Positions 26,964 to 35,679 of a stretch of 64,000 nt of DNA are shown in pieces. The position numbers were made by a program, and so were the translations under genes. Below the pieces are notes generated by a model. The model did not search any database. It was not told the DNA's origin and saw nothing but the letters and a program-made list of their open reading frames with translations. The stretch's first letter is position 1; each line of letters begins with the position of its first letter. The stretch spans positions 37,288,193 to 37,352,192 of the forward strand of contig CM070592.1 in NCBI GenBank assembly GCA_036346355.1, in the 5' to 3' direction. This DNA is from Rhipidocladum racemiflorum (Eukaryota > Streptophyta > Magnoliopsida > Poales > Poaceae).

Positions 26964-27566
26964 ATGTCTATGTCATCCAATCCTAATCCCTCTGCTGCTG
27001 TCTTCCATGCAGTGCTGCTCTTCGTGTACATCCTGTGCAAGCTAGGCATCATCAAGTGTATAGGCAAGATCGTCTGCAAGCTAGCGTGGGGAGCCTGCTC
27101 AGGCTCCTATCGCGCGCTGAGGGCCCCGTTCTGCCTCCTCTGGCGCAAGCTGCGTAACACCAAGCGCGTGTACCGCCGCCGCCGGCGAGACGTCGAGGAG
27201 GGGGAGCTCAGCCCGAGCTACGCCGACACGGGTTCCTCGTCCTACGGCGGTGACCACGAGAGCGTCGTAGCGGGCAGGTGGAGAGAGAAATCACCGCCAG
27301 TGTGGGAGAGGAGGAAGGACAGGCTGCGACGGTCGCTGCGCCTGAGGAGGCTCAGCTCCAAGAAGGAGCGCACGACGGTAAGAAGCTATGCTAGCAGGAG
27401 GCGGCATCGCCGTGTGACCAAGCTGAGAAGAGCGGAGGTGTCGTCCCTGCACGTGCACGGCTCGGCGAGGCAGCACGGCCGAGCGCGCGCACCATGCATG
27501 TACATAATGGTTGAGCTCGATCGAGTATGGATGAAGGTATCAGTATCGCTGGGAGGAAGAAGATAA
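26964..27566 (+). CDS. Hypothetical 200-residue basic protein with one N-terminal hydrophobic segment
   Basis: An uninterrupted ATG-to-stop frame with strongly GC-biased third positions in its first two thirds, typical of grass genes and unlike its AT-rich flanks. Residues about 12-36 (AVFHAVLLFVYILCKLGIIK onwards) are hydrophobic and Cys-rich, suggesting a membrane anchor or signal-anchor. Residues 60-80 are Arg/Lys-rich (NTKRVYRRRRRD), then an acidic/Ser stretch, then more Arg-rich sequence to about 155. The last 40 residues look less constrained and may be a shifted tail. No catalytic motif is recognised. It reads away from the NUP88 relic, whose first exon begins only about 260 bp away. 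AT-rich sequence lies upstream but no clear TATA box could be fixed. I do not recognise the family; it resembles small unannotated grass-specific proteins. Confidence 0.55.
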   Translation: MSMSSNPNPSAAVFHAVLLFVYILCKLGIIKCIGKIVCKLAWGACSGSYRALRAPFCLLWRKLRNTKRVYRRRRRDVEEGELSPSYADTGSSSYGGDHESVVAGRWREKSPPVWERRKDRLRRSLRLRRLSSKKERTTVRSYASRRRHRRVTKLRRAEVSSLHVHGSARQHGRARAPCMYIMVELDRVWMKVSVSLGGRR

Positions 27567-28170
27567 ATAAGAGGAAGTAGGTAGTCATTTTAACGTTGTG
27601 GCGATTTTAACTTAAGTGATCATATATGGCTAGCAATTGTCGATTGGAAGAAGGGCATCCAACAGCTAGATGAAAGGAAACAGTAATTACTGGCAGTAGA
27701 TGAAAACACTTTTGTCGTTTATTTCCTTTCTTAGACTTTACTCATTTTACCTACTATCACTGTAAAAGGTTAAACCTTGTAATTGAGGGGTATAAAACCC
27801 TGAGTGGAGATCAGAAGAGTATTCTGGACTCTCATATCATATCTCACTTTAGTTGTTAGTTTGTTAGCTAGCAAAGTACGTTTCTGTTTCGCTCTGTCTG
27901 CTGAGAGCTTCTACGTTCATCAGTTTTCCGAGTTTAATCATTCTCCAAACTTTGGGTCCTGACAGAAGGGTACAATGACTTCTTGGTAATTAGATACACA
28001 ACGAGATCGTTAATTGGTTATGAAATGGAAATTAAACCTGAAGTGTTTATGATTTCTGAATTCAACAGATCGACATCGACTAAGAATTCCTTCCGGCTTA
28101 TACATAGTTGGTACCTTTGTAATTTGTTATTAAGAGATATAAGATAAGTGACAAAAAATTTACTGCTATG
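27567..28170. other. Intergenic; possible decayed LTR or promoter fragment
   Basis: No gene. At 27790-27800 GGGTATAAAACCC is a TATA-like box inside a short palindrome. It is followed by a pyrimidine-rich leader and ends near 27963 with TTTGGGTCCTGACA, which resembles the 3' end of a copia LTR. No primer-binding site follows and no 5' partner was found, so a solo or fragment LTR is only a possibility. Confidence 0.3.
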
Positions 28171-28243
28171 GTTTTCTACAGATCAGTGGTAGAGCGTCAG
28201 TCTTGTAAGCTGAAGATCTGTAGTTTGATCTTGCATGGGGGCA
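28171..28243 (+). pseudogene. Decayed tRNA-Thr(UGU) copy
   Basis: The D-loop/A-box (AGTGGTAGAGCG), anticodon arm (TCAGT, loop CTTGTAA, GCTGA; anticodon TGT), variable loop and T-arm match the plant nuclear tRNA-Thr(UGU) pattern as I remember it. The 3' acceptor strand GGGGGCA is preserved, while the 5' strand reads GTTTT where GCCCC is expected, leaving mostly G-U pairs. One base is inserted before the D-arm, and the T-loop has TTTGATC for TTCGATC. A T6 run at 28246-28251 would still serve as a Pol III terminator. Most changes are C-to-T, so it is probably a methylation-decayed pseudogene. Confidence 0.7.
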
Positions 28244-28757
28244 ATTTTTTACATCTATTATCTTTTGTTGTTTGATGTCTCTCGAATGACTAGAACTTTG
28301 CCCGTCATTGACGCGCGAATCGGCGCTCCGGATATTTTCTATTGTATTAAAAATATGCAATAATATATGTTACAATTTCTAAAAATTTAAGCTTAGGAAC
28401 TTCTTCGAAAGTATGGGATTTATCTGATGAATTATATGTTCCATGTAACTTCTAAGAAATATAAGATAGAGTTTACTTGATAGCAGTGACTTTTCAAACT
28501 TTGCATTTAGACGAGTAAATAGCTAAGATGGTTGTCTGGCTTTTGCACGAGACAAGATAATAGCTAAAAGGTCACAATTAATACCTTATACAGATGTAGG
28601 TCTTTATTTTTTTTACCTGAAAAATGTCATCTTCTATATACAAATTGCTACCATGTTAATGTCCACATAATTCTGTATTTCTGTAGTACAGACAAGGGAA
28701 GTTGGGTTTTCAGTGGAACAAATTTTGCTTTAATACCTTCTTGATGTGCTTTTGGAC
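28244..28757. other. AT-rich interval, nothing recognised
   Basis: No coding exon, RNA gene or repeat recognised on either strand between the tRNA relic and the MITE. Confidence 0.5.
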
Positions 28758-28767
28758 TTTTTTTATA

Positions 28768-29116
28768 GGGGGCATATCCAGTGCAATCAAAGTTTTGGTG
28801 CAATCATCGTGCAATCCTACTAAAAAAATTTTCAAAAAATTCTGAAAAAAATCATGGATGTACATCTCAACTTACCCCATCTACTTATAAAATTTCATGA
28901 TCAAAATCGTCCTATGCTAGAAGTTACAAAACTTTGATCATGAAATTTGTAACTTTGTAACTTCTAGCATAGGACGAATTTGATCATGAAATTTTATACG
29001 TAGATGGGGTAAGTTGAGATGTACATCAATGATTTTTTTCAGAATTTTTTGAAACTTGTTTTAGTAGGATTGCACGGTGATTGCACCAAAACTTTGATTG
29101 CACTGGATATGCCTCC
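28768..29116. mobile_element. Palindromic MITE of Mutator (MULE) type
   Basis: A 349-bp near-perfect inverted repeat: the left arm starts GGGGGCATATCCAGTGCAAT and the right arm is its reverse complement ending GGATATGCCTCC. The arms extend almost to the centre (about 28935), so the element can fold into a long hairpin. It is flanked by identical 9-bp direct repeats TTTTTTATA (28759-28767 and 29117-29125). A 9-bp target duplication with long terminal inverted repeats is the hallmark of MULE-derived MITEs. No coding capacity; hairpin transcripts could feed small-RNA production. Confidence 0.85.
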
Positions 29117-29420
29117 TTTTTTATAGGAGTTATCTGTTCATTTTTTTAGGAAGAGGAAGATGTCAGGTTATAAGCACCATGTGTATAAAAACAATGATCC
29201 TCATGGTAGTCATTCGTAAGTTTGTAGAAGAGATCTTCTCAATTATGGGATGGGACTCTCTTATCAAGGGTAGCTATTCCTATTCTGTTTAGCCATATAA
29301 AAGGTCTACCCTCCCCCAAAGTATGTGCCGTCAGATCGACCGTCGGCGAGCTCATGCCTCTGGGCCTGTCATCCCCAATCCCGCTGGCGTCGTTGCACAC
29401 CAATTGCGACCCGTCTTGAC

Positions 29421-30634
29421 CAGGGTTGAGCTTTTCGATTAGCTTTCTCGAATTTCGAATGAAATTCGAGATTTCGAGCCCTACCGAAATTCAAAACCGA
29501 GCGAAAAACCGAGTAAATTCAAAAAAATTCAAAAATTTGGGAAAATTTAACCAAAAACTCTCTAAAATAAGTATTAATAGTTTTGTAATCTCTAGGATGA
29601 AAATTGGTTGAAAATTGAAATTTTTAGACCTTTTTGCGCCATAACCGATTTTACAACATTGAAAAAAAACAGTAATGTGATCCGGAATTTTATACAAGAA
29701 AGAAAAACTTACTTGTATTGCTATGGTATATTTAATGTGTTAATGTTATCTAATATTGAAAATTTTTCTTGTATTGATAGGTGACAACTTTCAATTATTT
29801 AAAGTATAGCAAAGGTATGGTATTTTTTAATATATTAATGTTATCCAATATTAAAAACTTACTTGTATTGCTATGGTATATTTAATGTGTTAATGTTATC
29901 TAATATTTAAAATTTTTCTTGTATTGACATGTGACAACTTTGAATTATTTAAAGTATAGCAAAGGTATGGTATTTTTAAATATATTAATGTTATCCAATA
30001 TTAAAAACTTACTTGTATTGCTACGGTATATTTAATGTGTTAATGTTATCTAATATTTAAAAATTTTCTTGTATTGATATGTGACAACTTTCAATTATTT
30101 AAAATATAGCAAAGGTATGGTATTTTTAATATGTTAATGTTATCCAGTATTAAAAACATACTTGTATTGCTATGGTATATTTAATGTGTTAATGTTATCT
30201 AATATTGAAAATTTTTCTTGTATTGATATGTGACAAATTTCTATTATTTAAAATATAGTAAATGTATGGTATATTTAATATGTTAATGTTATCCAATATT
30301 GAAAAACTTACTTGTATTTCTATAGTATATTTAATATGTTAATGTTATCTTGCTATGGTATATTTTAATATTTTAATTATATGAATGCTTATTTTTGCAC
30401 TTGTATTGATATGTGACAAGTTTTAATATGTGAATTGCATTTTACAAATTTTACAATATTTTTTTGTAATTTTTCTTATTTTTTATATTTTTCTTAATTT
30501 TTTTAACATGTCGTCAAAATTTCGAGCTTTTCGATCGAATTTTAACACTTTTCGATGGAATTTAGAGATTTTCGATCGAATTTCGCTACCACGGCTGCGC
30601 GAAAAATGAGTCCGAAACGAAATTGAAAACCCTG
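29421..30634. mobile_element. Non-autonomous hAT-type transposon, 1.2 kb
   Basis: Ends are CAGGGTT...AACCCTG, the short CAGGG-type inverted termini typical of hAT elements. Flanks GTCTTGAC (29413-29420) and GTCTCGAC (30635-30642) form an 8-bp target duplication with one mismatch, the hAT length. Subterminal regions are rich in TCGA motifs (TTTCGAATTTCGAATGAAAT; TTTTCGATCGAATTT), likely transposase-binding repeats. No transposase is encoded; the interior is AT-rich tandem repeat. Confidence 0.82.
29708..30410. repeat. 150-bp tandem repeats inside the hAT element
   Basis: CTTACTTGTATTGCTATGGT begins units at about 29708, 29858, 30008, 30158 and 30307, a period of 149-150 bp. Each unit holds two related halves (ATGTTATCTAATATT and ATGTTATCCAATATT with TTGTATTG motifs), so the ancestral repeat was about 75 bp. 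The last unit is truncated. Repeats lie wholly within the transposon termini. Confidence 0.88.
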
Positions 30635-30642
30635 GTCTCGAC

Positions 30643-31126
30643 CTTATTTTTGACTTAAAATTTTGCTGGGATATTTGCGAAGAATATCGTCTACAAAGAT
30701 GTATTACTAAAAGATGTTTTGTCTGTATTCATGTTGTACGAGAATCAATGTAAAACTCTTGTTCATAGTTTGATTTATTTAGTAGCATGTAAATAGAGAT
30801 ACATTTCGTTTGATGTGTGTGTGAAAGAGAATTGATATTTACCGCACTGTTTAGGATCCTGTCTACCAGTATATCATCTTTTGATTTTCTGTTGCAAGTT
30901 GCAACGCACGAGCACCTTACTAGATTAGATTTTATGTGTATGCAGTAGGTTGAAACATGACAGGTATGGTAGGCATGGGGAGGATAGAAAAGTGGTCCAA
31001 TGGTGAGACATGGTGCAACGAATGATGGGGCACAATCAACAGGCTATTCTTCTATGGTATGGAAGCAACAACACCGGTGAAGAGCGGTGACAAAGCGACC
31101 GATGAGGTAATGGACATGGATATTTC
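30643..31126. other. Intergenic between hAT element and gypsy LTR
   Basis: No gene recognised. GTTGCAACGCACGAGCACCTTACTAG ending at 30923 resembles 3' ends of grass Helitrons (GTTGCAACGCACG followed by CTAG). A matching 5' terminus was not identified, so this is only noted. Confidence 0.4.
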
Positions 31127-33699
31127 TGAAACAACCCTAAATTTTAAAAGAATTTAAAATTTTTGATTTTATTGGAATTTATTCGAATTTGGATTTGAAT
31201 TTTCGTTTTCTTGCTTTGGGCAGAATTCTATTTGCATTTGGGCCGTTTAGCCCATTTCCCCTTCGGCCCGACCAACCTGCATGGCCCGGTGAGCGGCCGT
31301 CTCCCCGGCCCGCCACGCCGCGTGCCAAGTGCATTGCGGCCGAAGCTCGCCGCCGCGCTCGGCGTCGTTACGCCCTGCGTCGCCGCCGTCACGCCACGCC
31401 GGCGTTGTCGCACGTCACGTTGCCGGCGCCGCCAGCCACGCCGCCGCCGCGTGTCTTATGCCACGCCGCTTCCGCCGTCGCCTCCGCGTTCGGCCGCTTG
31501 CGCCCCCGTCTCTCTCCTCAAGCTATAAAACAGGCCCTAAGCTCATCCCCATTCCTTGTCCCTCTCCTCTCCGCTAGAGCCGGTGAGCTCTCCCACTCCT
31601 CCCCCGCCCCGTCGCCCCGCCCCGCTCAGGTCGCCGCCGCCGTTGGGAACCCTAGGGTTCCGAGGCTTCCCCACGCGCCGGTTTGGGCGGCCTAAGGCCT
31701 CGCCTCGCCGGTCGTCGTCAGGTAGCTGGGCCACGTGGCCCAGCACTGTTCGGCCCACAGCCGGTTTCTCTTATTTCCGAATTTTGGATTTTTAATTGAT
31801 TATTAATCCGAAAATTCATTTAAAATCCAGAAAGTACCCAAAAAATTCCCGGAAAATTCCGAAAACCCCAGAGGCCAACAAATATACTTTTCCGAACCAT
31901 TTTGACCCACTGAATCTAAAAATGCTCTCCGTTCCGTCATCCGGAGTCTCCAAAATTATAAAATGACCATTTTACCCTCCGTCCTCTCTCTTGGCCCATT
32001 TTCGATTCCGTTTTTGGTTTCTGTTCCCGTTTCCGTTTCATTTTCCGTTTGTTTATTGTTGTTCATCCTTTTTGCACGAGATCCGGTCGTTGGACAGTTC
32101 GAGGAGCACCAGCAGTACCCGGAGCAGGAGCCAGACCCGATAGGAGACAAGTATAACTACGTCGACTACGATTCAGCCGACCCAGCCGCCGAGCAAGGCA
32201 AGCCGTACACCATTGATCATGTTGAACTTATTCATGCCATGTTATACTTAGTAATTATTTTCTATCGCATTATTTTGCTGTATGTTGAAATAATGAAAAC
32301 CGTTATTTTAGAATGACATGATATCTAGATAATGCTAAATTGCTCTACCCTAGATTATTAGCTATGCCTTGTTAATTTAGCTACTATTAATCCTGTTAGT
32401 TAGTTCAAATGCTTTTTAAAATAAAATAAAGTGCTGCCGAGTTGTTAACTCAGATGTTTATAAAGCCACTTTCTGATTAGGGGACAAGATATTGGGCCAA
32501 TCCACGAAGTGGAATTGGGTCCGATCCCCGGCTGATGATCATTGCCATGTTGGTTTGGTGGCCGGTACGTGTTAGTACCGGATTGGTTTGCGGTTGTGTG
32601 TCTTGATCTTTGGCACAATTAAGGTAGATAACCCCCTTGAGCAAAGTAAATAACTGAAGTTTCCGCTCAACCACGAGTCGGATCGGTTGATCCAATCGTT
32701 TTTCGACATAGCTCAGTAACATTGTTCGTCCCCTGGTAATACTTGTATTTTGGTGGTACCATTCTCAGTGAGGAGAATGGGGTGCGGCATTCCCGGAGTG
32801 GAATGGCCGAAGGGTTTGGTGGAACGGGAATGAGGTGCCATTCGTCGGTTCTAACAACGTAAGCTGACTACTCAGTCTTGGAACATGGCTCCTGCGTTGG
32901 CCAGTGGATTCCCAAGGATGGTGGGCCCGAGTACCTATCGGGTAGGAGCTACCAGGGGAATGTTCAATCAAAAGGCTATGATGGTCTCGGCTTGGCCGCA
33001 TGCATTTAAGTTGCATGTAATTTAGCGCTTGGCATAAATGGCCGTAGATATCTTGTGGGTAAAAGCTGAACACCTCTGCAGAGTTAATCATGATGGTATT
33101 CGAATACACCGTACTTCCGATTAATAAAGTTAAGTTTAAACTGGGGTGATTACCCATAACCAAGCTCAAGTAATACTTTGGAATTTGAGAATATGGTTAA
33201 GTGTTGATTGACTTTGGAACCCCCCCCCCAAATACTACTTTTATTTTATGGTTTGTGTTTCAAATGTAAAATGATGTTACAAATAAAAGCTTGCATCCAG
33301 ATACTTAAACCTGTTCCATCCAGTTGTTATCCCTTGCATGTAGTATTCAGTATTTTCCATATGACTTGTTGAGTACTCCTGTACTCACCCTTGCAAACCC
33401 CCGACCCGTTCAGAGTATGAAGAAGCTGGAGCGTACCAAGAATACGTAGATGGCGATCTTGTTCGGTTTTAAGGTCTTAGTCTTTTGCTCAGGCCCTGCC
33501 TGTGCGGTGTTTTGGCTGTATTATATTCGGGCCCAGCTGCGCCCTCTTTTGTAAAACTTGGCCGTCTGGCCCTATATTCAATAAAAATAGTTGGAGTTAA
33601 TTCATTGTTTGGTAATGAATTGCTTGGTTTCCGACAGCTAAACATCCTGGGTAGCTGTCGAGGTGTTCAGACTTGCCCCTAAAAAGGCGGGTCGTCAAA
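31127..33699 (+). repeat. 5' LTR of the gag-only gypsy element
   Basis: 2573 bp starting TGAAACAACC. A TATAAAA box lies at 31524-31530 downstream of a GC-rich region (31270-31500), followed by a pyrimidine-rich leader, so the U3/R boundary is probably near 31550. The end reads GTCGTCAAA where LTR2 has GTCGTCACA, a single change destroying the terminal CA. Reading frames in the GC-rich part recur in both LTRs, but I see no evidence that they are genes. Confidence 0.88.
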
Positions 33700-33701
33700 A
33701 G

Positions 33702-33713
33702 TGGTATCAGAGC
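33702..33713 (+). promoter_or_regulatory. Primer-binding site, initiator tRNA-Met
   Basis: TGGTATCAGAGC lies two bases after the 5' LTR and is complementary to the 3' end of plant initiator tRNA-Met, the usual primer for many gypsy and copia elements. Confidence 0.92.
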
Positions 33714-34268
33714 CTAGGCTTGACCATAGATTAAGACCTTAGGTTGGTTTAGGAAAATCTTTAAGAAAATTATTTTTGACTTACAAACAAAATGAATTTC
33801 AAAAATATAAGTATTACTGCTATCTTGTTCTTTCCCCGCTACCTTATCTTCATTAGAGTTTCTTTCCCCTCTGTTTTGTTTTGAGTTTTACTCGCTCAAC
33901 TTGAACTCCAAAGTCCTCGCCGAACTTCGCCAGCAGCTTGAAGATGACGCCATCGGCAATAGTTAGGTTCGATAGTCGTAGAAGCTGTGCCCATTTTTGG
34001 CTTTAGGTCTTTGTAATGTAAAATGAGTTATACCGAACCTTAAAACGGTTTTGGGTATAATCCATATTCTATAAAATTGCTATGTTCTCTATCTCCTTGA
34101 TTTTGGTTGCCTTAATTATCCATATATTCCCGTCTAATTCAAAATACTCCTTCATTTCATCTAACTCTCATCTATTCTTGCTACTCTCGTCTCATACCCA
34201 AATTCTTACTTATCTTCGGACTTTTCTCAAAAACCTGCTACAGACCGAAAAGGGTCAGAATTTAGACC

Positions 34269-35516
34269 ATGGGAGACATTGGAGCAGGATCCCAGCATAA
34301 CCAGCAAGGCAATGATGCAGAATCTATGGGAACACCAGTTGACCTAGCCCAAGTCCTGGCTATGATGGAAAGGAATCGACACCAGAACAGCGACAAGAGA
34401 AGATGATGGAAAAGATGTTTGAACAACTAATTGCAGGACCTCAGGGTTATAATCAAGGGAATCTAAATGGACAAGACAGAAAAATAGGTGGATCCAGATG
34501 GTCTGACTTCCAAAAGACCAGACCCCTATCTTTTCGAAACCGATTGACCCTTTGGCAGCATTTAACGGATTCGAGATATCCAGAGAAAGTTGGACACAAT
34601 CCAGTGCACCGACAAGGAAAGAGTTTTCTATGCTTCCCATTAGCTACAAGGACCAGCAGCAGCTTGGTGGATGAATTTTCAAGCCATGAAGGACGGACAG
34701 GAGGTCACATGGCAGGAATTCGAAGACGCCTTTAGAAGGACCCACATACCAGCGGGATTGATGGCATCGAAGAGAAGGGAATTATTAGCTCTCCATTAGG
34801 GAGGACTATCTGTGATCGAGTACCTCCATCAATTCAATTACCTGTCCCGTTATGCATCGGGAGAAGTAGGCACTAAAACCAAGAAGATGGAGCGATTCTT
34901 CGAAGGTTTGCAAAAGAACTTGAAATTCCATATATCAGCCATAGATTTCAAGGACTTGTCGTCCATGGTGGACAAGTTGATAGTCTCAGAGGAAACCCGG
35001 AATGACTTGGAGGACACCAGAAAGAGAAAAGCTTATGAGCAAAGGATGCAGTCTTCCGCTCAATTCGGAGGGATGACCCCAGTCTCCACTCCCGGCTTCC
35101 CAAACAAGAGACCGAAAATGAGCGGACAGCGATCAGACTCCACGACCACTCAGTTCAAAACAATAAGATGTTACATTTGCAATGGAAGCCACCTTGCCAA
35201 TAACTGTCCGCAGAAGCCGTCAGGATGTTTCCATTGTGGGCAAGAAGGACACATTAGACAATATTGCCCATGAAGGGACTTGCCAACCATAGTGGCCAGG
35301 ACACAAACGTCAGCCTTCGCCCCGATAGACAGGCAGCTAGTGACTCGTCAACCACAGCAATAGACACAGGGATACCAAAAAGGAAAGGTACCAATCAAGT
35401 AGAAGGAAACACCGGCAGTAGAGGCCAGAACACCCTACGACACATCCAAGGAATGTTCAACCATGTCGCAGCTAAGGGAACAACAAGGCCAATAGATATC
35501 ATCACCAGTGAGTTTT
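34269..35516 (+). pseudogene. gag: Broken gag (capsid/nucleocapsid) with start of protease linker
   Basis: A start ATG at 34269 gives MGDIGAGSQHNQQGNDAESM. The frame ends after 45 codons and continues in other frames. A Retrotrans_gag-type region spans about 34500-34990 (IEYLHQFNYLSRYASGE, KMERFFEGLQKNL). In-frame TAG at 34797 interrupts it. Nucleocapsid carries two zinc knuckles: CYICNGSHLANNC (CX2CX3HX4C, one residue short) and CFHCGQEGHIRQYC (canonical CX2CX4HX4C) ending near 35270. After that, sequence resembling a gag-protease linker runs to about 35516, then only noncoding sequence to the purine tract. Needs at least two frameshift corrections; non-functional as it stands. Confidence 0.85.
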
Positions 35517-35659
35517 AAAACTTAGGGATAATTATTATGGTCGACCGAGTGTTGTGGGAGAATCACACCTCGGGATAAAACTTCATGGAAGAAGGAATCG
35601 GAATTGCAACAATATTTTCCCTAGCCACCCCCAGGAGGAGTAAATCTCGGAGACGAGAT

Positions 35660-35679
35660 TTATTTTAAGTGGGGTAGGT
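35660..35679 (+). promoter_or_regulatory. Polypurine tract before the 3' LTR
   Basis: AAGTGGGGTAGGT directly precedes LTR2 at 35680, the expected plus-strand primer position. Confidence 0.75.

Noticed and set aside
31189..31795. GC-rich open frames in the gypsy LTR (and again at 35742-36336) as genes
   Set aside because: Overlapping frames in all phases arise from GC-rich, stop-poor LTR sequence; they sit around the TATA box and are not similar to known proteins.
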